This document shows positions 1-5,360 of a stretch of DNA of 6,867 nt, piece by piece. Source of the DNA: Chloroflexota bacterium (GTDB taxonomy: Bacteria; Chloroflexota; Anaerolineae; Anaerolineales; VGOW01); assembly GCA_016215145.1 (NCBI GenBank), contig JACRLA010000451.1, positions 1-6,867 of the forward strand, written 5' to 3'. Made by a program: the position numbers and the translations under genes. The stretch's first letter is position 1, and every line of letters begins with the position of its first letter. Below the pieces are notes generated by a model, which did no database searches, was not told where the DNA came from, and saw only the letters and a program-made list of their open reading frames with translations.

Positions 1-1956
1 TGGCTGGAACTTGGCGACCTAACGCAAGCCAAAGAGAATCTTTTGCAAGCGGCGACGACGTATCGCCAGAGCAACGCCCTCTTCCCCGCCGCGCGTTCGT
101 TGGCGCACCTGGCTCTCGCCGAAGCGCGGCAAGAACATTTTGCCCAAGCGTTAACGTATCTCACCGAAGGACGTGAAATTTGCGAATCGCAAAATGCGCG
201 GGGCTACATCGCCGTGTGCGAACAGATTCGCGGCGAGATACTTCGACGGCAGGACGACTTGCCTCAAGCGTTGGACGCCACCCTCAACGCCGAAAAACTT
301 TTTGGCGAACTCAAGATGATGCTCAACGCCCTCTCCTGTCAAATTCAAATTGCCGATCTGCATCGCCTGATCGGCAACGACTCGCGCGCGGCAGAGATGT
401 ATTCGCAATCGCTTAAACTGACTCAATCTGCCTTGCCCGATCTGGCGTGGCGCTGCGCGGCGGGCTTGGCGCATCTCGCCGAAGCGCGCGGCGATCTACA
501 AACCGCGTTAGAACATTACCGTCAGGCGATAGGCTATATGTCCGAGTCGCGCCGCTGGTTGACGCACGAATCGCTCGTGGATACTTTCCTCTCCTCACGC
601 GGCGAAGAAATTAATCGCGCCTTGCATCTGGCATTGCGTTTGAATGATTCTCAAACTACGCTGACTCTCATCGAAACACATCGCGCTCAACTTTTGGCAA
701 ATCATATACGAAGCGAGAGAATTACCGCGCCCCCCGATCCAAAACTCGAATCACTGCGTGGGCGCATGACCGAACTGCGCTGGCGTTTGCGTCTCGACCT
801 CAACGAGTCATTCATCCGTCCGCCGACCCCCGAACATCAAGCCGCGCTCGACGAATTGGATCGCTTGGGAAAAGACTATCGCCGCCGCACCGCGCTCAGC
901 GCATCCATTTCCGAATCGAACTTGCCCGACGCGCTCAACCTCGCGCCCCTTCAACGCCTCGGCAAGTGGTCGTGCTTGCTCTATCACTGGTTAGATTCAA
1001 AATTGTTGATCGCGGCGATCACTGAATCGGAAACGACTCTGCATGTATGCGATCTCTCTCCGCTGGATCATCTCGCGCTCGATCTGTGTTCCTCTCTTCA
1101 GCCGGATCGACGGCGGATGCTGTTCGCGCAAAACACGGTGATGCGGTCTCACCTGCGGCGGCTGGATTCTATCTTGTTGCCCGATCCACTCCGCGCCAAA
1201 CTTAAACCCGATGAAACATTGATCCTGATCCCGTCAGGTTCATTGCATCACCTGCCCTTCCACGCTTTGCATGACGGCGAAAGATATTTGTGTGAACGCG
1301 CCACGCTAGTCCATGCCGATTCGCTGACCAGTTTATCTTTCCTTCTCAACAGAATCGAAAACAACAACACCCGGCCCCAATCGGCTGTGGTTATAGGCGT
1401 GGAAAATTTCGGCGGGCGGTTGCCGCCGCTGCCGCACGCGAAAATAGAAGCGCAAGCGATTCACAAAGTGTTTGCCAAGACAACGGGGATCGAAGAAGAG
1501 GCGGCATCCGCAACCGTGAGGAAGCTGATTGAATCCGAGTCGCCCGACGTGATCCATTTTGCCACTCACGCCGTGATCGAATCTCAATACGGCGAACTCT
1601 CACGGCTGGCATTTCATCACGACGACCTGCACGCCGACGAGATCGCCACACTGCGATTGCGCGCTCGATTGATTACGTTGTCAGCCTGTCACTCGTCGTT
1701 GGGGCAACTGCATCGGGGCGAAGAAAATATCGGCTTGCGTCAGGCGTTCTTCACCGCAGGCGCGGCGGCGATTCTCTCGACGTTGTGGGCGATAGAGGAC
1801 GACAGCGCGCCGGACTTCATGGAAAATTTTTATTGCGCGCTGACGAAAGAAAATTTATCTCCATCTGCGGCATTAGCACACGCGCAACGAAAATGGATCG
1901 CCGACGGAAAACCGTTGCGCGAGTGGGGCGGCTACGTGCTGCATGGCGTTCCGTGA
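1..1956 (+). CDS. TPR-CHAT domain protein (putative caspase-like protease), 5' end outside window
   Basis: The reading frame is open from base 1 (W-L-E-L-G-D-L-T-Q-A-K...) to a TGA at 1954-1956, giving 651 visible residues; no start codon can be assigned. The first ~200 residues are helical TPR-like repeats with the A-x-(8)-G-(3)-A-L-x-x-(Y/L) rhythm, for example around 420-530 (CAAGLAHLAEARGDLQTALE). A charged linker follows. The C-terminal ~350 residues match a CHAT domain: LIPSGSLHHLPFHAL with GERYL near 1230-1290, the HFATHA block whose second His (1567-1569) is the expected catalytic His, and LSACHSS with the expected catalytic Cys at 1687-1689, followed by RGEENIGLRQAFF and AGAAAILSTLW. 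CHAT is a caspase/separase-clan cysteine peptidase fold, so the dyad looks intact and activity is likely. TPRs usually bind partners or regulate the protease. The protein is probably cytosolic; no membrane segment is visible in this part. Substrate unknown. A hairpin closes the gene, so it is not cotranscribed with the fumarase. Confidence 0.9.
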   Translation, partial: WLELGDLTQAKENLLQAATTYRQSNALFPAARSLAHLALAEARQEHFAQALTYLTEGREICESQNARGYIAVCEQIRGEILRRQDDLPQALDATLNAEKLFGELKMMLNALSCQIQIADLHRLIGNDSRAAEMYSQSLKLTQSALPDLAWRCAAGLAHLAEARGDLQTALEHYRQAIGYMSESRRWLTHESLVDTFLSSRGEEINRALHLALRLNDSQTTLTLIETHRAQLLANHIRSERITAPPDPKLESLRGRMTELRWRLRLDLNESFIRPPTPEHQAALDELDRLGKDYRRRTALSASISESNLPDALNLAPLQRLGKWSCLLYHWLDSKLLIAAITESETTLHVCDLSPLDHLALDLCSSLQPDRRRMLFAQNTVMRSHLRRLDSILLPDPLRAKLKPDETLILIPSGSLHHLPFHALHDGERYLCERATLVHADSLTSLSFLLNRIENNNTRPQSAVVIGVENFGGRLPPLPHAKIEAQAIHKVFAKTTGIEEEAASATVRKLIESESPDVIHFATHAVIESQYGELSRLAFHHDDLHADEIATLRLRARLITLSACHSSLGQLHRGEENIGLRQAFFTAGAAAILSTLWAIEDDSAPDFMENFYCALTKENLSPSAALAHAQRKWIADGKPLREWGGYVLHGVP

Positions 1957-1965
1957 TCGCATACT

Positions 1966-1998
1966 AGACCCAAAGGGTTTTGTAAACCCTTCGGGTCT
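1966..1998 (+). terminator. Hairpin terminator after the TPR-CHAT gene
   Basis: Starting 10 bases after the stop codon, AGACCC (1966-1971) pairs with GGGTCT (1993-1998) and AAGGGTTT (1973-1980) pairs with AAACCCTT (1984-1991), with one A/C mismatch (1972/1992) and a TGT loop: 14 pairs in total. The downstream tract (CTTCTTCGTGTT) is T-rich rather than a pure T run, so termination is likely but not textbook. Confidence 0.75.
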
Positions 1999-2036
1999 TC
2001 TTCGTGTTCGGTGTCTTTTATCCATCTATAAAACGG

Positions 2037-2093
2037 AATCTTGTCACTATCAGATAATCTTGTCATAATTATCATAGTGATAGATCAAAGGAG
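2037..2093 (+). promoter_or_regulatory. Promoter, candidate operator dyad and RBS of the fumarase genes
   Basis: A -35-like TTGTCA (2041-2046) is followed after exactly 17 bp by a -10-like CATAAT (2064-2069), each one mismatch from the sigma-70 consensus. An inverted repeat overlaps this promoter: TCACTAT-ca-GATAAT (2044-2058) pairs with ATTATCATAGTGA (2068-2080), 13 bp with a 2-nt bulge, reaching from inside the -35 past the -10 to the probable start point near 2076. AATCTTGTCA occurs twice, 19 bp apart (2037-2046, 2056-2065). A good Shine-Dalgarno sequence, AAAGGAG (2087-2093), lies 6 nt before the ATG at 2100. The dyad position suggests repression by a dimeric regulator; which one is unknown. 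Confidence 0.6.
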
Positions 2094-2099
2094 ATTTAT

Positions 2100-2912
2100 A
2101 TGCAAGATTTAACTGAAGCGTTGATTGAGTTGATCCGTTTCACCTCAACCAACTTACCTAATGATGTAGAGAAAATGTTACGCGAGGCGCGCGAGAAAGA
2201 AGACAAAGGTTCGGCGGCACAAGGCGCGATTGAAACGATTTTGCAAAACGTGGAACTGTCGCGCAAAAATTCTACGCCCATCTGCCAAGACACCGGCACG
2301 CCGATCTTTTTGGTGCATTACCCCGAAGGCTGGAGCGCGCGAAAGTTGAAAGAACAAATTCGTAGCGCAGTGGCAGAGGCGACGAAGAAATCGTATCTGC
2401 GACCTAACGCGGTGGATGCTATTTACGACAAGAACAGCGGCAACAATTTAGGCGATGATAATTTTCCGTCAATCCATTTTGAAGAAGTGGAAGGCGACGA
2501 ACTCACCGTTGAATTAATGTTGAAGGGCGGCGGCTGCGAGAACGTCGGCGCGCAGTATTCGTTACCCAACAATCAATTGGGCGCGGGGCGCGATCTTAAA
2601 GGCGTGCGTAAGGTTGCGCTCGATGCGGTGCAAAAAGCGCAAGGTCAAGGTTGCGCGCCGGGCATTTTGGGAATTTCCGTCGGCGGTGATCGCGGCTCGG
2701 GATATTTTGTTTCTAAAGAAGCGTTGTTTCGCCCGATGGAAGATGACAACGCTAACCCTGATCTCGATAAGCTCGAAAAACAATTAACGGAAGAAGCGAA
2801 TCAACTCGGCATTGGTCCGATGGGTTTCGGCGGCAAGACAACGGTGCTCGCCACGAAGATCAAAGGGATGGACCGTGCGCGGCGAAGAAGTGAAATACGA
2901 ATAGAGAAATGA
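2100..2912 (+). CDS. fumA: Class I fumarate hydratase (or tartrate dehydratase-like) alpha subunit, C-terminus apparently deleted and frameshifted
   Basis: This is the iron-sulfur subunit of a two-subunit class I fumarase, which hydrates fumarate to (S)-malate in the cytosol. The ATG has a good AAAGGAG at 6 nt, and the N-terminus matches the family. Visible family blocks are PICQDTGTPIF (cluster ligand Cys62, Asp64), RPNAVD (Arg101), KGGGCENVG (143-150), GQGCAPGILGISVGGDRG (second cluster ligand Cys185) and LGIGPMGFGGKTT (237-248). After GMDR (residue 259, base 2876) the sequence turns into the basic tail ARRRSEIRIEK. Relatives instead continue with an R-H-P-A-S block and a Cys-Trp about 12 residues later, which supply an active-site His and the third [4Fe-4S] Cys; neither is present in any frame here. 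Bases 2875-2904 read in another frame give VRGEEVKYE-stop, a plausible original tail. The protein is therefore probably inactive, unless this is an assembly error. Tartrate dehydratase is the main alternative substrate assignment. Confidence 0.87.
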   Translation: MQDLTEALIELIRFTSTNLPNDVEKMLREAREKEDKGSAAQGAIETILQNVELSRKNSTPICQDTGTPIFLVHYPEGWSARKLKEQIRSAVAEATKKSYLRPNAVDAIYDKNSGNNLGDDNFPSIHFEEVEGDELTVELMLKGGGCENVGAQYSLPNNQLGAGRDLKGVRKVALDAVQKAQGQGCAPGILGISVGGDRGSGYFVSKEALFRPMEDDNANPDLDKLEKQLTEEANQLGIGPMGFGGKTTVLATKIKGMDRARRRSEIRIEK

Positions 2913-2940
2913 AACAATGAACAATGAGACAATGAACAAT
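2904..2940 (+). repeat. Short tandem array of 7-8-mers ending in AT
   Basis: Five consecutive units end in AT: GAGAAAT (2904-2910), GAAACAAT (2911-2918), GAACAAT (2919-2925), GAGACAAT (2926-2933) and GAACAAT (2934-2940). The array begins on the last base of the TAG at 2902-2904, which I infer to be the ancestral fumA stop. It has the same design as the heptamers at 3687-3700 and 5279-5342. No function is evident. Confidence 0.6.
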
Positions 2941-2964
2941 AGACGTTATCGAAAATAACTTTCA

Positions 2965-3034
2965 GCCGCGAATTTCACGAATGATCGCGAATTATCAACT
3001 AAAACTATTCGCGCAAATTCGCGTAATTCGCGGC
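2965..3034. repeat. Large imperfect inverted repeat built on CGCGAATT motifs
   Basis: The arms are 2965-2992 and 3007-3034, 28 nt each with 23 pairs, separated by a 14-nt loop. The outer 10 bp (GCCGCGAATT / AATTCGCGGC) and the inner 7 bp (CGCGAAT / ATTCGCG) are perfect. The arms are themselves made of repeated CGAAT/CGCGAATT pieces. It lies between the fumarase subunit genes, ending 29 nt before the beta-subunit ATG, where it could form an mRNA hairpin. It resembles a palindromic intergenic repeat or small MITE-like element; no transposase is present. Confidence 0.65.
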
Positions 3035-3063
3035 AAAGAAATGTGAACTTCGCAGAAAATAAT

Positions 3064-3684
3064 ATGAAACCAATTACCCTCCCCTTTACAGAAGAAACAA
3101 TCCGCAGTCTCCAGGTCGGCGATCCGGTTGCGCTGACGGGCGTGATGATCACCGGACGCGATGCGGTGCATAAATGGATGAGCGACACCTTCATCAAGAA
3201 GACGCGCCAGCCGCAAGGCGACGATCTCGAAGTGTACGAAGCGATCAAGAAGTTGCTCGTGGGCAGCGCGATCTATCATTGCGGACCCGTCGTCGCCGGA
3301 CTCGACACCAAGCAATATAAATTCGTCGCCGCCGGACCCACGACCAGCACGCGCGAAGAACCGTATCAGGGCGACGTGATGAAGCACTTCAACATTCGCG
3401 GCGTTATCGGCAAAGGCGGCATGGGCGCAAAAACTTCGGCGGCGTGCAAGGATGTGCCGGGTGTGTATCTGCACGCCATCGGCGGCGCGGCATCACTCAT
3501 CGCCAAGACGGTGACTAAAGTGTTAGGCGTTTATAAATTAGATTTCGGCGTGCCCGAAGCGATGTGGGTGATCGAAGTGAAAGATTTTCCGGCGGTGGTC
3601 ACAATGGACGCGCACGGCAACAGCCTGCACGCGGATATTGAAAATAAATCGAAAGCGGCGCTGGAGAAATTGTTGGCGGCGTAG
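3064..3684 (+). CDS. fumB: Class I fumarate hydratase beta subunit
   Basis: This is the C-terminal (beta) subunit that pairs with the iron-sulfur subunit encoded just upstream to form class I fumarase. The 206 residues from the ATG at 3064 match the usual length of separate beta subunits. The protein starts with the family pattern M-x-x-I-T-L-P-(4)-I-R-S-L-Q-V-G-D. Conserved blocks are TGRDAVHK (residues 30-37), YHCGPVV (71-77), AAGPTTSTR (89-97, with Thr93-Thr94 and Arg97), RGVIGKGGM (112-120, with Lys117), HAIGGAA (137-143) and the VTMDAHGNSLH tail. Arg97 and Lys117 are 20 residues apart, as are the substrate-binding Arg and Lys of class I fumarases. A GTG at 3043 would add seven residues but adds no conserved sequence; neither start has a good Shine-Dalgarno. 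The gap to the alpha gene (151 bp) is unusually long for such a pair and is filled with repeats. The gene itself looks intact. Confidence 0.93.
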   Translation: MKPITLPFTEETIRSLQVGDPVALTGVMITGRDAVHKWMSDTFIKKTRQPQGDDLEVYEAIKKLLVGSAIYHCGPVVAGLDTKQYKFVAAGPTTSTREEPYQGDVMKHFNIRGVIGKGGMGAKTSAACKDVPGVYLHAIGGAASLIAKTVTKVLGVYKLDFGVPEAMWVIEVKDFPAVVTMDAHGNSLHADIENKSKAALEKLLAA

Positions 3685-3686
3685 GG

Positions 3687-3700
3687 GAGCAGTGAGCAGT
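3687..3700 (+). repeat. Perfect heptamer pair GAGCAGT x2
   Basis: Two exact GAGCAGT copies start two bases after the beta-subunit stop codon. Alone this is trivial, but it follows a stop codon just as the 2904-2940 and 5279-5342 heptamer arrays do. Confidence 0.45.
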
Positions 3701-3710
3701 ATTTCTTTTG

Positions 3711-3814
3711 GCAGTTGAAACTGCACCAACAAGAACACGAAGCCCGCCTGCGCGGGCTACCTTAAAGTCGCCGTAGGGCGACTTCGTGTTTTATGTAGCC
3801 GCGATTTCAATCGC
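3711..3814. repeat. Head-to-head doublet of a ~48-nt palindromic repeat (REPIN-like)
   Basis: Two inverted copies of one element face each other. The left copy (3711-3758) is GCAGTTGAAACTGC, a 9-nt spacer, AACACGAAG, then a hairpin AGCCCGC-CTGC-GCGGGCT (3741-3758). The right copy, read on the minus strand (3814 to 3766), is GCGATTGAAATCGC, a 10-nt spacer, AACACGAAG, then a hairpin AGTCGCC-CTAC-GGCGACT. AACACGA (3734-3740) also pairs with TCGTGTT (3784-3790), so the pair could fold as a cross shape with two side hairpins. The copies differ mainly at paired positions that change together. The right end overlaps the stop codon of the convergent transporter gene. Similar TTGAAA-core repeats are, from memory, widespread in Cyanobacteria and Chloroflexota. 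Confidence 0.75.
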
Positions 3815-4718
3815 TAGGCGACACCGCCGGGCTTTTTTGAGAACCATCTAAGTGTGCTGCAACTAAGCCTAAGACAACACAGACGATCCCGATCAACAAC
3901 GTAACGGTTATATTCTCTCCAAGAAAAAATGCGCCTAGCCCGGCAGCCGTAATTGGGTTAAGAGCTAGAAAGATTGTTACTTTGGTCGGTGAGGTGTTGT
4001 TAAGTGCCCATAGCCACAGATAGTAGCCAATGCCACTGCTAATCCCAATAAAAAAGACTGCGACCCAACCCTCCGAAGTAAAGCGGGGAAAGGCAGTAAA
4101 GAAATTCTCACCTGCTGCTAAAAACGCCAAAAAGACAACGGAAGCGAACATGGCAAAACTGCTTATTTGTAGAGTTGGATATCTCTGCAAATAGGGGCGA
4201 TACAAAACGCTGCAAACCGCCGCCGATGACGCGCTGATAAAAACCGCAATGTCTCCTAACCAACCTTGAGTATTTCCCGCTTGAAGGACTCTCTCACCAA
4301 GCACAAACCCTACTCCGATAATCGTAAGAATGACCCCGAAAATTTTTGGGAAGGTGAGACGTTCATAATTAAAAACTGTAGCGAATACCATGGTTTGAAA
4401 TGGTACAGTCGCAAAGATAATCGCTGCACGAGCTGAGGGAATATACTGCAACGCATAATTAAGAAGAGCAACCACCACTCCAAATTGGATGATGCCTAAT
4501 AGACTCAGAGGTAAAAGATCGCGCTTAGAAAAAGGGACGCGGGCAGACGCCAATAGAGGCAGAAGCAGGCAAACAGCCCCGATGCTGTAACGCAAGAAAG
4601 CGAGTGAGCCGGGGTGAGTTTGGTCAATAACAAAACGAGTCGCGACAATAGCCGAGCCAACCTGTACGCCAACACATGCCGCCGCAAGACTTGCCAACAC
4701 TGAAACCTTTGTGTTCAA
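3807..4718 (-). CDS. EamA-family (drug/metabolite transporter superfamily) permease
   Basis: The 303-residue protein is almost entirely hydrophobic, with about ten membrane helices (roughly 7-29, 37-57, 69-90, 96-117, 123-143, 152-172, 185-203, 215-235, 244-266, 271-290) and two internally repeated EamA halves. Typical half-ends are visible: a short E-R-L-T-F loop before helix 5 (119-123), and LNPITAAGLGAFFLGENIT (253-271) before helix 10. It should be an inner-membrane exporter of small metabolites such as amino acids; the substrate cannot be read from sequence. The start is TTG (4716-4718) with AGGGA 9 nt upstream (4728-4732); an in-frame TAG just upstream rules out a longer form. The gene converges on the fumarase genes, and its TGA lies inside the 3711-3814 repeat. 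Sampled lines are about 35-52% GC against 55-60% in neighbours, with fewer GCG/CGC codons, which suggests a different origin. Confidence 0.92.
   Translation of the reverse strand: MNTKVSVLASLAAACVGVQVGSAIVATRFVIDQTHPGSLAFLRYSIGAVCLLLPLLASARVPFSKRDLLPLSLLGIIQFGVVVALLNYALQYIPSARAAIIFATVPFQTMVFATVFNYERLTFPKIFGVILTIIGVGFVLGERVLQAGNTQGWLGDIAVFISASSAAVCSVLYRPYLQRYPTLQISSFAMFASVVFLAFLAAGENFFTAFPRFTSEGWVAVFFIGISSGIGYYLWLWALNNTSPTKVTIFLALNPITAAGLGAFFLGENITVTLLIGIVCVVLGLVAAHLDGSQKSPAVSPSD
3813..3838 (+). terminator. Candidate terminator of the fumarase genes
   Basis: On the plus strand, GCTAGGCG (3813-3820) can pair with CGCCGGGC (3825-3832) around an ACAC loop (six Watson-Crick pairs, one G-U, one A/G mismatch) and is followed directly by six T residues (3833-3838). 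It lies inside the last codons of the convergent transporter gene, a reasonable place to stop transcription arriving from the fumarase genes. Confidence 0.45.
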
Positions 4719-4770
4719 AGCAATAGTTCCCTATTTTGCCCAACTAGATCGTCCGTCCCTATCCGAGCGT

Positions 4771-4799
4771 ATTCTATCGTTACTATTCTTCTCGCGCAA
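4771..4799 (-). promoter_or_regulatory. Possible promoter of the 3807-4718 transporter gene
   Basis: Read on the minus strand, TTGCGC (4799-4794) and TAGAAT (4776-4771) are separated by 17 bp, about 50 bp before the TTG start codon. The -10 is one mismatch from consensus but the -35 matches only in TTG, so this is tentative. Confidence 0.35.
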
Positions 4800-4801
4800 C
4801 A

Positions 4802-4837
4802 AAAAACCCTTCAGGCTCTGCAACCTGAAGGGTTTTT
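4802..4837 (-). terminator. Rho-independent terminator of the ferredoxin gene
   Basis: A perfect 14-bp stem, AAAAACCCTTCAGG (4802-4815) with CCTGAAGGGTTTTT (4824-4837), has an 8-nt loop. It lies 7 bases beyond the ferredoxin stop codon. Read on the minus strand it ends in a T tract (4806-4801). A plus-strand T tract also exists, but no plus-strand gene leads into it. Confidence 0.9.
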
Positions 4838-4843
4838 ATTTTT

Positions 4844-5242
4844 CTACTTCCCGTAACCGGGTCCACCCTTGAAGAAATCGTAATTAGGTTTAATACCCGG
4901 CTTCAAGTCAATCGTATCGCCCGCTTTCAACTTGCGAGTCTTGGCAATCGTCACCGTGCCGCCACCACCGATCTTGGTGTGCGCGTCGTAAGGCTCGCTG
5001 CCTTCGGCGTCGCTGATAACCGTGCCATCCTTGGCAACGTAAGCATCCGGCACTTCATCTTCGGGGAAGATCGCTTCAAAAGGACATTCCGGGATGCACG
5101 CGCCGCAATCAATGCAGGTATCAGGGTCAATGTAAATCCAAGGCCATCCGTCTTCCTGCTTGCCCGGGATCATACACTCGACAGGGCATACTTCGATACA
5201 GGCACCATCGCGCAAACATAAACTTGTAACAATGTGAGTCAT
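4844..5242 (-). CDS. Ferredoxin with [3Fe-4S]/[4Fe-4S]-type cysteine pattern and a ~70-residue C-terminal extension
   Basis: This is a small soluble electron carrier of 132 residues. The cysteines form C9-x5-C15-x3-C19-x3-C23-P-like and C43-x2-C46-x2-C49-x3-C53-P motifs. By comparison with seven-iron ferredoxins, C19/C43/C46/C49 should hold a [4Fe-4S] cluster, C9/C15/C53 a [3Fe-4S] cluster, and C23 would match their extra cysteine; an eight-iron form cannot be excluded. IDPDTCIDCGAC and IPECPFEAIFPE are classic. Residues ~65-132 form an unusual tail with a glycine run (KIGGGG) and a basic stretch, ending in the KPNYDFFKGGPGY motif that I recall from Chloroflexota ferredoxins. Start: ATG at 5240-5242 with AGGAG at 5249-5253, spacer 6. 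It lies downstream of the superoxide dismutase gene on the same strand with no obvious terminator between them, so cotranscription is possible. Redox partners are unknown. Confidence 0.93.
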   Translation of the reverse strand: MTHIVTSLCLRDGACIEVCPVECMIPGKQEDGWPWIYIDPDTCIDCGACIPECPFEAIFPEDEVPDAYVAKDGTVISDAEGSEPYDAHTKIGGGGTVTIAKTRKLKAGDTIDLKPGIKPNYDFFKGGPGYGK

Positions 5243-5278
5243 ATAATTCTCCTATAAAAAATTTTTGATTTCGTTTGT

Positions 5279-5342
5279 ATGGCTGATGGCTTATCGCGTA
5301 TCGCTTATCACGCATTACGCCATCTGCCATTCGCCATCCGCC
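5279..5342. repeat. Nine-unit degenerate heptamer array (AT-N5)
   Basis: Nine consecutive units each start with AT on the plus strand: ATGGCTG (5279), ATGGCTT (5286), ATCGCGT (5293), ATCGCTT (5300), ATCACGC (5307), the 8-mer ATTACGCC (5314), ATCTGCC (5322), ATTCGCC (5329) and ATCCGCC (5336). Period and AT anchor are kept while the other five positions drift. The array fills most of the gap between the superoxide dismutase stop and the ferredoxin RBS. I see no ferredoxin promoter here. Confidence 0.75.
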
Positions 5343-5360
5343 ACGCGAAGCGGCCATCCG

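Noticed and set aside
1391..1651. Minus-strand open frames opposite the CHAT domain
   Set aside because: Arg/Ala-rich translations with no motifs, antisense to the catalytic region; typical GC-driven shadows.
2870..2912. Programmed frameshift as explanation of the odd fumarase alpha C-terminus
   Set aside because: Shifting frame recovers a plausible tail but not the missing His and Cys block, which is encoded in no frame, so DNA must be missing; no slippery site is evident.
2904..3034. CRISPR array or tRNA between the fumarase genes
   Set aside because: The repeats are only 7-8 nt with no spacers, and the inverted repeat has no cloverleaf, anticodon arm or CCA-end features.
3043..3063. GTG start at 3043 for the fumarase beta subunit
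   Set aside because: It adds seven residues not seen in the family and has no better RBS; the ATG at 3064 matches the usual N-terminus. Not fully excluded.
2995..3474. 159-codon open frame on the minus strand opposite the fumarase beta gene
   Set aside because: It mirrors a strongly conserved gene, begins inside it and has no recognisable domain or RBS; its composition is that of an antisense shadow.
3734..3790. tRNA-like or riboswitch cross-shaped fold
   Set aside because: An outer stem with two side hairpins can be drawn, but it arises from two inverted repeat copies and lies between convergent genes, not in a leader.
4979..5221. 80-codon plus-strand open frame opposite the ferredoxin
   Set aside because: It is entirely antisense to conserved cluster motifs and has no RBS.
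5243..5278. Separate ferredoxin promoter
   Set aside because: The region is AT-rich (runs of A and T) but no -35/-10 pair with proper spacing was found.
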